A stretch of DNA of 64,000 nucleotides from Marinitoga lauensis (GTDB taxonomy: Bacteria; Thermotogota; Thermotogae; Petrotogales; Petrotogaceae), in assembly GCF_004135675.1 (NCBI RefSeq), contig NZ_QHLX01000005.1:1-64000 (forward strand). Reading direction: 5' to 3'. The notes beneath the pieces were generated by a model that did no database searches, was not told the origin of the DNA, and saw nothing but the letters and a program-made list of their open reading frames with translations. How positions within the stretch are numbered: the stretch's first letter is position 1; each line of letters begins with the position of its first letter. Shown here in pieces: positions 12,223 to 21,727 of the stretch. The translations under genes and the position numbers were made by a program.

Positions 12223-13206
12223 ATGAAAAGAAGTATATATATTTTTTCAAGCGGAAAATTGCAAAGAAAAGATAATAGTTTAATATTAATTAATAAAAAT
12301 GGGAAATCATATATTCCTATAGAAGTTGTTGACGATATTTATGTTTTTAGTGAAATAGCTTTAAATAGTAAACTATTAGATTTTTTATCTCAGAAAAACA
12401 TATTGGTGCATTTTTTTAACTATTATGGATATTATTCTGGAAGCTATATTCCAAAAGAAAAACAAATATCGGGAAAGATATTAATCAAACAAGTTGAATA
12501 TTATCTCGATAATATGAAAAGATTATATCTTGCGAAAAAAATTATTGAAGCTGCATCATTTAATATATTTAGAAATTTAAGATATTATAATTCCAGGAAA
12601 GAAAATCTTAAAACATATATTAATGAAATAACATATTTAAGGAAAAAAATAGAAGCTCAGAATAATATTTCTCAATTAATGGGAATAGAAGGAAATATTA
12701 GAGAAACTTATTATATGTCATGGGAAAATATTATTGATCATCCTTTAGAAAAAAGAATTAAAAGACCTCCAGATAATATAGTAAACACCTTAATATCATT
12801 TATTAATTCTCTGATATATACAACAACTCTTTCGGAAATATATAAAACTTATTTAAACCCTACAATAAGTTATTTACACGAACCAGGAGAAAGAAGATTT
12901 TCTTTAAGTTTGGATGTTTCGGAAATATTTAAACCATTAATAGGAGATAGACTTATTTTTTTATTATTGAATAAAAAAATAATTGGTGAGAAGGATTTTG
13001 TAAAAGAGTTAAATGGATTATATTTAAAAGAGAATGCCAGAAAAACAATTCTTAAAATGTATGATGAAAAATTAAAAAATACAATAATGCATAAATCTTT
13101 AAATAAGAAGGTTTCATACAAATATTTAATAAGATTAGAGTGTTATAAGTTAATAAAACATATATTAGGAGAGAAAAATTATGAAGGATTTATGTTGTGG
13201 TGGTAA
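12223..13206 (+). CDS. cas1: Cas1 integrase
   Basis: A 327-residue adaptation integrase that inserts spacers with Cas2. ATG 12223 is chosen because the protein then begins MKRSIYIFSSGKLQRKDN, the usual Cas1 start. The metal-binding residues are visible: Glu in MGIEGNIRETYY, His in SYLHEPGERR and Asp in SLSLDVSEIFKP. It overlaps or abuts cas2 closely. Confidence 0.95.
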   Translation: MKRSIYIFSSGKLQRKDNSLILINKNGKSYIPIEVVDDIYVFSEIALNSKLLDFLSQKNILVHFFNYYGYYSGSYIPKEKQISGKILIKQVEYYLDNMKRLYLAKKIIEAASFNIFRNLRYYNSRKENLKTYINEITYLRKKIEAQNNISQLMGIEGNIRETYYMSWENIIDHPLEKRIKRPPDNIVNTLISFINSLIYTTTLSEIYKTYLNPTISYLHEPGERRFSLSLDVSEIFKPLIGDRLIFLLLNKKIIGEKDFVKELNGLYLKENARKTILKMYDEKLKNTIMHKSLNKKVSYKYLIRLECYKLIKHILGEKNYEGFMLWW

Positions 13207-13208
13207 AT

Positions 13209-13493
13209 ATGTACATTATATTAGTATATGATATTAAATTTGACGATGATGGTAAAGGAGAAAAAATATTACCAAAGGTATTTAAAATATGTAAAAAATA
13301 TTTGTATCATATACAAAATTCTGTTTTTGAGGGAGAGTTAACAAAATCCGAAATCTTTAAATTAAGAAAAGAATTAGAAAATGTAATTAGAAAAGATGTA
13401 GATTCTATTATAGTTTTTCAAAGCCGTAATGAAAGATGGTTAAATAAAGAATTTTGGGGTAATAAAGAAGATAAAACTTCAAATTTTTTATAG
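13209..13493 (+). CDS. cas2: Cas2 adaptation subunit
   Basis: 94 residues from ATG 13209, beginning MYIILVYDIKFDDDGKGEKI with the ferredoxin-like fold typical of Cas2, and HIQNSVFEGELT in the second strand region. It bridges two Cas1 dimers in the integrase. A GTG four codons earlier is less likely as start. Last gene of the cas operon, directly before the leader. Confidence 0.93.
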   Translation: MYIILVYDIKFDDDGKGEKILPKVFKICKKYLYHIQNSVFEGELTKSEIFKLRKELENVIRKDVDSIIVFQSRNERWLNKEFWGNKEDKTSNFL

Positions 13494-13667
13494 TTGTCGA
13501 TAAGGGAAGTATAAAAAATATCCATATATCGACAATTTATAAAATAAGCATACAAAGCATATTTTGAGATTTTGATATAATAAAAGATTAAAAATTTAAT
13601 ATATTTTATTAGCATAGACAAAAATAAGTTTAAAATATAGTCTAAAATTATATTTAATATATAACGA
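13494..13667 (+). promoter_or_regulatory. CRISPR leader
   Basis: 174 bp of AT-rich, non-coding DNA between cas2 and the first repeat, in the position of a leader. It contains a perfect 9-bp inverted repeat, TTGTCGATA (13494-13502) and TATCGACAA (13527-13535), immediately after the cas2 stop. This could be a weak cas terminator or a protein site for spacer integration. Repeats near this end are uniform, which agrees with leader-end addition. Confidence 0.65.
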
Positions 13668-14289
13668 GTCTTTAATCATCCATATTGGAATGTAAATATT
13701 GCTTCCCATGCTGTATATCTACTTCCATCATTAGTCTTTAATCATCCATATTGGAATGTAAATTTGTATCCGAAAAGTTCGGTGTTTAATTGGATTTTGG
13801 TCTTTAATCATCCATATTGGAATGTAAATTAATTTGCAATACCATTAATTTATAATTCCATTCTGTCTTTAATCATCCATATTGGAATGTAAATAAAAAT
13901 AAATAAATTAATCAAAAAAAGATTTTTCTAGTCTTTAATCATCCATATTGGAATGTAAATCGTAATAATGTATTTGCATCAACGCCCAATGCTTTTGTCT
14001 TTAATCATCCATATTGGAATGTAAATAACAAATACGGATTTGCAAATATTTATGATTTTGCGTCTTTAATCATCCATATTGGAATGTAAATGCAAACGGT
14101 GTTATCGTGGATAAAAAGATAAGACCTGGTCTTTAATCATCCATATTGGAATGTAAATTTAGCAAATTGTTCTACTGCAAATTTTAGTTTTAAGTCTTTA
14201 ATCATCCATATTGGAATGTAAATTGAAGAGGACGACGACGACGTTCAAATTCCAGAAGCGTCTTTAATCATCCATATTGGAATGTAAAT
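13668..14289 (+). CRISPR. CRISPR array, leader-proximal part (10 repeats)
   Basis: Ten identical 30-bp repeats (5' half GTCTTTAATCATCC, 3' half ATATTGGAATGTAAAT) start at 13668, 13734, 13800, 13865, 13931, 13997, 14062, 14129, 14194 and 14260. Spacers are 34-37 nt. The 3' eight bases ATGTAAAT would be the crRNA handle. After the tenth repeat the next spacer is cut at 14324 by an IS. Repeats 8-10 with their spacers reappear beyond the IS. Confidence 0.98.
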
Positions 14290-14324
14290 GACTTAACCAA
14301 GCTAAAATATTATCACTTGTATCT
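14113..14324 (+). repeat. left copy of 212-bp target duplication flanking IS copy 1
   Basis: Identical over all 212 bp to 16253-16464. It contains three repeats and parts of four spacers, and abuts the IS exactly at its left end. Confidence 0.93.
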
Positions 14325-16252
14325 CCTGCCTTTGACAGCAATTTGGCGATTTTAAGGGAAATGGAACGGTAGAATGCGGGTTTGAGGCGTGTATTTTTCA
14401 GGAAGTCGAAAAATTGTGTGGCTAACTTTTGTTACAGAGAATTAACTATAATTAGTAATATATTAGTCCTTTTGGTGGTATAATATATATGACAACCACT
14501 GAAAGGAGATGTTTTAAAATGTATCCTAAAATATCAAAAGTGAAAGGAAAAAGATATTTAAGGATAATGGAAAGCAAAAGAGAAAATGGAAAAGTGAAAC
14601 AGCATACAGTAATAAATTTTGGAAATATAGATAAGTATAGTAAAAAAGATATAACAAAACTTGTAGATAGTCTTTTTAAAATATTTGAAATAGATGAATA
14701 TGAAAAAATAGAAGATGATTTAATGGAAGAAATAGCAAGAAGAAATTACGGAGCCAAAGTAATAGTAAATAAGATATTTGAAAGATATGAGATGAAAAGA
14801 TATTTTGAAAGACTGGATAAAGAAATAAAATACAATGCAGAAGAAATGTTAAAAATAATGGTGATGAATAGAATAGTAGAACCGAAGAGTAAATTGGGAA
14901 TATTTAATAATTTAGAGTATTTTGGATATAACAAAGTGGAAGTTAAAAAAGAAAAAGACCTGGAAGAAAAAGATGTAATGTTGCACTGGTTATACAGAAC
15001 ATTGGATATATTAGCAGATAATAAAGAGTCGATAGAAAAACATATGTATAATCAAAGGATAAGTTTGTTTAATACAACGGTAGATTTAGTATTTTACGAT
15101 GTAACAACATTAGCGTTTGAAACACAACAAACAAATGAAATATTACAAATGGGATATTCAAAGGATAAGAAATTTAATGAGTCGCAAGTAGTATTAGGGA
15201 TGTCAATAGATCAGGATAGAATGCCAGTTAGTTTTGATATATATGCAGGAAATACATTTGAAGGGCATACATTTAAAGATTCAATAGAAAAAATGAAAAA
15301 AGAATATCAATTAGGAAAAGTAATAGTAGTAGCAGATAGAGGAATGATGAGTAAAAAAAATATAGAAGTAGTAGAAAATTCTAATTATGAATTCATAGTA
15401 GGAAAATCAATAAAACAGTTAAAAAAAGTAAATATATTTGAAGGAGAATTCATAGAAATAGCAAAAGGAATAAAATATAGAGAAGTAGAATATGAAAATA
15501 AAAGATTACTCATAATATATTCAGAAGAAAGAGCCAAAAAAGACAGAGCAGATAGACTACGATTAATAGAAAAAGCGAAAAAAATGTTAGAAGAAGGAAA
15601 TATAGATTCAAAAAGTAAAAGAGGAGCGAAAAATATTTAAAAGAACAGAACAAACAAAATTATATATTGGACATAGAAAAAATAGAAAATGATGAAAAAT
15701 ACGATGGATACTATGGAATAATAACAAACACAAAACTATCTCCAAAAGAAATATTAGAACAATATCATACATTATGGAAAGTAGAAGAAACATTCAGAAC
15801 ATTAAAAAATTATCTTGAAACAAGACCGGTATTTCATTGGACACCGAAAAGAATAAAAGGACATATTGTAATGAGTTTCATATCTTACATAATTCAAAGA
15901 ACATTAGAATTAGAACTGGAAAAAAATAATATTGAATACTCTCATGAAAAATAAGAGAAGCTATAAAAAAAATGGAATACTCTGAAATAAGATTAAAAGA
16001 CAAATTATTTGCATTAAGAGCCAATTTAAACGATTTTCAAAAAGCCATATTAAAAACATTAAAAATAGAAAAACCGAAAAAAATGATGGAATTAGATGAA
16101 TTTAAAAAAATAATCTCCTAAAACACGCATGAAAAGCCAAAAAGGAGGAGGTGTGTGGCTAATTTCTCTTTTTATAAAAAGTTAACAATAGCTATTTTTT
16201 GAATAATTCTACTTTTTAGAATTTTGTTGATAATAATAGTGTCAAACTCAGG
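14325..16252 (+). mobile_element. IS1634-family insertion sequence, copy 1 (inside the CRISPR array)
   Basis: 1928 bp with imperfect terminal inverted repeats: left CCTGCCTTTGACAGC, right (inverted) CCTGAGTTTGACACT. A second copy at 21728-23657 has the same ends. The element is flanked by 212-bp direct repeats. Long, variable target duplications are a known property of IS1634 and IS1549, and the transposase fits that family. Copy 1 is exactly 2 bp shorter than copy 2 because two A-runs in the transposase are each one base shorter. Confidence 0.92.
14519..16121 (+). CDS. IS1634-family DDE transposase (copy 1), two frameshifts as sequenced
   Basis: Starts MYPKISKVKGKRYLRI at ATG 14519, after GAAAGGAGATG. 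DDE-type residues: Asp in FYDVTTLAFE, Asp in VVADRGMMSKKN, and the Glu region WKVEETFRTLKNYL. The frame breaks where GCGAAAAATATT (15627 region) and CATGAAAAATAAG (15950 region) have five A's against six in copy 2. About a dozen substitutions, several silent, also separate the copies, so this is a real second copy. Whether the A deletions are genuine inactivating changes or under-calls cannot be told from the sequence. Confidence 0.85.
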
Positions 16253-16464
16253 AAAAAGATAAGACCTGGTCTTTAATCATCCATATTGGAATGTAAATTT
16301 AGCAAATTGTTCTACTGCAAATTTTAGTTTTAAGTCTTTAATCATCCATATTGGAATGTAAATTGAAGAGGACGACGACGACGTTCAAATTCCAGAAGCG
16401 TCTTTAATCATCCATATTGGAATGTAAATGACTTAACCAAGCTAAAATATTATCACTTGTATCT
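16253..16464 (+). repeat. right copy of 212-bp target duplication flanking IS copy 1
   Basis: Identical to 14113-14324. It restarts the array in mid-spacer and so duplicates three repeats and their spacers. Confidence 0.93.
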
Positions 16465-19400
16465 GGTCTTTAATCATCCATATTGGAATGTAAATACAAT
16501 TCAAAAGTCATTAAAAAGAATTTTAAAACTCGTCTTTAATCATCCATATTGGAATGTAAATGTAGGGTTCACCTGAAGAGAACCCTAACTTGTAGGTAGT
16601 CTTTAATCATCCATATTGGAATGTAAATAGGCTAACTACAGAAAAATGTGCAATCGAGACACCAGTCTTTAATCATCCATATTGGAATGTAAATTATTTC
16701 ATCAAAATTTTTTTAACTACTTTACTATTTAGTCTTTAATCATCCATATTGGAATGTAAATTCATTCCCCTTTTTTTAATAAGTTAAGTTTCTAAGTCTT
16801 TAATCATCCATATTGGAATGTAAATAATCATGCAACCGGTTATATACCAAGATTTAAGGAGTCTTTAATCATCCATATTGGAATGTAAATTTCACAGACG
16901 GCTGTTCAAGCATGGATGTTACAACAGGTCTTTAATCATCCATATTGGAATGTAAATTTAAATCGGCTTATATTAGATTTGGTATAGTAAAATAGTCTTT
17001 AATCATCCATATTGGAATGTAAATTACTATCTTTCGTAACTTCCAAAAGCATTTGATATCTGTCTTTAATCATCCATATTGGAATGTAAATGTTATTATC
17101 ATATGCAAATGGGTTGTCTGAATTAAGTCTTTAATCATCCATATTGGAATGTAAATTGAATTATATACTTTAAACTTATCAAGAGTTATAGTCTTTAATC
17201 ATCCATATTGGAATGTAAATCTGCATTGGGAACAAGCGGACGGGAGGGTGGAAAATGTCTTTAATCATCCATATTGGAATGTAAATTTATAAATAAAATA
17301 CAATAAAATGTGTATTATTTTTGTCTTTAATCATCCATATTGGAATGTAAATAATTTTTTTTGACAATACGTCCCTGCTCGTTCTAAAGTCTTTAATCAT
17401 CCATATTGGAATGTAAATAATTTTTTTTGACAATACGTCCCTGCTCGTTCTAAGTCTTTAATCATCCATATTGGAATGTAAATAAAACAATGTATGAAAG
17501 AATAGAAAAATTGATGAAGGTCTTTAATCATCCATATTGGAATGTAAATTAAAAGCTCGTGAAATTGAGTTAAAAGTTACAAATGTCTTTAATCATCCAT
17601 ATTGGAATGTAAATTCAATCGAGGCTAAGTATCCATCAAAAATTAAGACAGTCTTTAATCATCCATATTGGAATGTAAATAAATTGAGTCTGATGTTCCA
17701 GTTCCGGGACCGCTTAGTCTTTAATCATCCATATTGGAATGTAAATATTTCTGCGTCAATTAAAGATTTTAAAATATAAAGTCTTTAATCATCCATATTG
17801 GAATGTAAATATTTTCAGGTGTTGAAGAAATTAGAAATGTAATTCGTCTTTAATCATCCATATTGGAATGTAAATTGTTTTGGGGCTTGTGGCTGACGAA
17901 ACTTTATATAATGTCTTTAATCATCCATATTGGAATGTAAATGTTAAAGGTGTTGTTAATGTAATTTTATTATTTCCGTCTTTAATCATCCATATTGGAA
18001 TGTAAATGTTAAAGGTGTTGTTAATGTAATTTTATTATTTCCGTCTTTAATCATCCATATTGGAATGTAAATCCAAAGAAACCAAACAGAAAAACCAAAC
18101 AATTTGAGTCTTTAATCATCCATATTGGAATGTAAATATTTCTGCGTCAATTAAAGATTTTAAAATATAAATTGTCTTTAATCATCCATATTGGAATGTA
18201 AATTTCAGCCGCCATGTCATAAATCTGATATATAAAAGGGTCTTTAATCATCCATATTGGAATGTAAATTCTGTTGCCGATTTTAAATAGTTGCTTCCAA
18301 TACTGTCTTTAATCATCCATATTGGAATGTAAATATCAAACCACCTTTGTTTTATTTCTTTATTAAAATTGTCTTTAATCATCCATATTGGAATGTAAAT
18401 TGATATAAGATTATATAAAAGATATTTTACCCTCTGGTCTTTAATCATCCATATTGGAATGTAAATTGTGTATTATAATCAATATCTTTTACTCCATTAA
18501 CGTCTTTAATCATCCATATTGGAATGTAAATCTGTAATGAACTCCAAATATGACAATAGAAATAAATAGTCTTTAATCATCCATATTGGAATGTAAATAA
18601 AGATGTTGCCAATGACTTGTTTTTATACCAGCATGTCTTTAATCATCCATATTGGAATGTAAATTCGCAACCTCGTTCGTGGATTCTGCGGATTCTCCGG
18701 TCTTTAATCATCCATATTGGAATGTAAATAGTTATAGAATTGCCTTATTTCCTGTTCTACCTGTCGTCTTTAATCATCCATATTGGAATGTAAATCCCCT
18801 TTTTTAAAAATAATATTGAGGTGATTTTATGGTCTTTAATCATCCATATTGGAATGTAAATAAGATATACAATTAATTAGGCTTGAAATTAACGATGTTT
18901 TTAATCATCCATATTGGAATGTAAATGGTAACTTCAAACTTGACAAAGATGCAAAATTCACGCGTTTTTAATCATCCATATTGGAATGTAAATCTCACAA
19001 AGAATGCAAAACAAATAAAAACAGATGAAGTTTTTAATCATCCATATTGGAATGTAAATTTCCAATTGGTGTAGATAAAAAGGCAATTGCACTTGGTTTT
19101 TAATCATCCATATTGGAATGTAAATGAAATTGCTTGTATTTTTTGAGCTACTTTTCCCCAGTGTTTTTAATCATCCATATTGGAATGTAAATGTCAGCGA
19201 ATTTCTTACAAATCTTTTTGTTGTTACTGTTTTTAATCATCCATATTGGAATGTAAATATGTAAAGGTTGGATATAAGACCTTCTGCATTTGAGTTTTTA
19301 ATCATCCATATTGGAATGTAAATCAAAAGAATTGAGAGTTTATTATGATGGTGCATATAGTTTTTAATCATCCATATTGGAATGTAAATGTTGGATTAGT

Positions 19401-19723
19401 TACATTCTTTGAAGGTGAAATTTCTGTTTTTAATCATCCATATTGGAATGTAAATTTGATAATATCTTTCCATGCCCGCAGGTGTAGTTGTGTTTTTAAT
19501 CATCCATATTGGAATGTAAATTACTATCCTTTGTAACGTCTAAAAGCATTTGATACCGTCTTTAATCATCCATATTGGAATGTAAATGTTTGTGGTTGTG
19601 GTGTTGTAACCAAACCTCTATTTGGTCTTTAATCATCCATATTGGAATGTAAAGTTTAATGAATTTTTAGAAGATATCATTAACAACTTAGTTTTTAATC
19701 ATCCATATTGGAATATTGTAAAT
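16269..19723 (+). CRISPR. CRISPR array, leader-distal part (53 repeats)
   Basis: 53 repeats from 16269 to 19723 with 34-38-nt spacers. Forty copies (to 18832) start GTCTTT. Ten consecutive copies starting at 18897-19492 read GTTTTT. The copies at 19558 and 19625 revert to GTCTTT, the latter with a changed last base. The final copy at 19691 carries GTTTTT and a 3-bp ATT insertion. The first three repeats duplicate those before the IS, so the array had 60 repeats before insertion. Duplicated spacers: 17353/17419, 17943/18008 and 17747/18138. Short reading frames here are repeat translations, not genes. Confidence 0.98.
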
Positions 19724-19812
19724 GTTAAAATATAAATGAATAAAAGAGGAAAATAAAAATGTACAAGAACAAAAAAGTAAAATAATATTTTTACTGGAAA
19801 GGATGTTTTAAA

Positions 19813-20100
19813 ATGAAAAATGAAGAGAAGAAGAAAATAAGGAAAGAGAAAAAGGAGAAGATGAAAAAACATTTGGAAATAATAAGAAAGATAGGGTTGA
19901 AACCTAATTTTTCGGAATTAAGTAGAATATATGGATTTGATAGAAGAACAATAAAAAAATATTGGGACGAGTATGAAGAAGGAACCAAAAACCAAAAACA
20001 AAACACAAAATAAATAAACAGGATAAAGATTTAGAAAAATAAAAATCGTACTTTCAAATGGAGAAAGTACAATAAAAGGAGTATATGCAGCTTGCCTCTT
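19813..20100 (+). pseudogene. IS21-type transposase (istA) N-terminal remnant
   Basis: An open stretch from 19813 to 20013 encodes a basic N-terminus with a helix-turn-helix, GLKPNFSELSRIYGFDRRTI. With one base added it continues through KIKIVLSNGESTIKGVYAAC to about 20095 and then ends abruptly. The pattern is that of IstA from IS21-family elements; the catalytic core and istB are absent. A related fragment lies at about 21510-21640. It marks the leader-distal flank of the CRISPR array as an old insertion hotspot. Confidence 0.6.
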
Positions 20101-20136
20101 GAAAATTACATTTATATTCTCTCATTTTCTTTTCCT

Positions 20137-21115
20137 CTATACTACAATATTTTTTTCTAATGTATTGTTTTTGAAATTGTATATATTTTCTAAAGTAGTT
20201 TCAGCAATATTTGTTAAAGCTTCATAGGTAAAAAATCCTTGATGTCCAGTAATTAATACATTATGAAATGTTGTTAATCTAACAAAAGTGTCGTCATCTA
20301 TAATTTCATTTGATAAATTCTCAAAGAATAATTCTTTTTCCTCTTCATATACATCAAGCCCTAAATAGCCTATTTTTCTTGTTTTCAAACCTTTAATTAC
20401 AGATTTTGTATCAATTAATCCACCTCTGCTAGTATTTATAATCATAACACCAGGTTTCATTAATTCTATGGAATTATCATTAATAATATGATGAGTATCT
20501 TTGGTTAATGGACAATGTAATGAAACTATATCAGAATTTTTAAATAATGTTTTTAAATCAACATAATTGCCAGAAAATTCTGGATGGGGAATTTATCATA
20601 TCCAATAACGTTCATTCCAAATCCGTTTAATATATTTGCAACAATTCTTCCGATTTTACCTGTGCCTATTAAACCCACAGTTTTACCATGTAAATCAAAT
20701 CCAAGCAATCCATCTAAAGAAAAATTATTTTCTTTAACTCTAAAATATGTCTTATGTATTTTTCTATTTAATGATAAAATTAATGCAATTGTATGTTCTG
20801 CTACAGCATATGGAGAATATGATGGTACACGAACAACTTTTAAAGAAAATTCTTTAGCTGCATCTAAGTCAACATGATTAAAGCCTGCGGATCTTAAAGC
20901 AATTAATTTTGTACCATTTTCTTTTAATGTTTTTAACACATCTCTATTTAAATTATCATTTACAAACGCACAAACAACTTCATAATCTTTAGCTAAAATA
21001 GCTGTTTTTTCATTTAATTTAGCTTCAAAATATTTAATATCAAAGTTATATTTTTTATTTGCAAAATCAAAAAAATCAATATCATATTTTTTGTACTAAA
21101 AAATGCAATTTTCAT
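20137..21115 (-). CDS. D-lactate dehydrogenase / 2-hydroxyacid dehydrogenase, two frameshifts as sequenced
   Basis: NAD-dependent D-2-hydroxyacid dehydrogenase of the LdhA group, about 326 residues when restored. Seen: substrate-binding Arg in ALRSAGFNHVD, nucleotide-binding GLIGTGKIGR, NTSRGGLID, Glu in LDVYEEEKE and catalytic His in TGHQGFFT. One A is missing in the A-run a few codons after the start (21092-21102 region), and one base in GGGG 20586-20589 (CCCC on the coding strand). Start ATG 21115 follows an AGGGAGAGG-like ribosome site. Probable role: reduction of pyruvate to D-lactate in fermentation. Flanked by IS debris on both sides. Confidence 0.85.
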
Positions 21116-21393
21116 AATATCCTCTCCCTTTTAATAAAAAATAATAAAATTGAATATACTTATATTATAATAAATATTGTTTTCACTATGTTTGTTTTTT
21201 TATTACGACTCTTTTTATCGGATTAAAAATGATAATAATATGGTAGAATTTAATAATAGACTCTTCAAAAATAACATCCAGCAAGAAATAAATGAGAGAT
21301 GAAAGATATTAATAATGTATTACACAAAGGAATGAGATGGGAATAATACAAAAATCCTGGAGAAATAACAAAATAAAAGAAGGAAATGTAAGA
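21116..21393. other. gene-free interval with mobile-element debris
   Basis: Contains the promoter side of the dehydrogenase gene, then AT-rich sequence with no frame over 40 codons. I recognise no gene; its setting suggests decayed insertion-sequence DNA. Confidence 0.4.
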
Positions 21394-21727
21394 AAAATGG
21401 ATAAAAAATAAAAAGAAATAGACAGAATTTGAATCAATTCAGCGGATAAAAAATATTAAATTTAATTGTAGTAAAAATTATAAAATACAAAGTGTAAAAG
21501 TCAACATAAGAATGTTAAAAAGGGAAAATAATAATGTACAAATATGAAGAAAAATTAAAATAAAGAGCAAAACGAATAAGCAGGATAAAGATTTAGAAAA
21601 ATAAAAATCGTACTTTCAAATGAAGAAAGTACGATAAAAAGAATAAAAGGTGAAATTCAGGATTTTACATAGAACCATTAAAACATAATAAAATTCATAT
21701 AATCATTTTATTAAAATATCAATAGCT
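21394..21727 (+). repeat. left copy of long target duplication flanking IS copy 2 (334 bp)
   Basis: Matches 23658-23996 throughout. The only differences are five single-base homopolymer contractions (one G, four A). It includes an IS21 istA fragment, the hairpin ATCGTACTTTC/GAAAGTACGAT (21607-21635) and the last bases of the S41 peptidase gene. Confidence 0.9.

Noticed and set aside
14113-16464. Unequal crossover between CRISPR repeats as the cause of the 212-bp duplication
   Set aside because: The duplication ends coincide with the IS ends and lie inside spacers, not at repeat boundaries; the second IS copy shows the same behaviour outside any array.
17537-17779. Reading frames inside the CRISPR array (also 18248-18448 and 19345-19536)
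   Set aside because: They are translations of repeats (VFNHPYWNVN every 22 residues) and spacers.
13668-19723. Self-targeting spacers against genes in this window
   Set aside because: Scanning by eye gave no convincing match of array spacers to coding sequence here; only the separate mini-unit matched, at the cas promoter.
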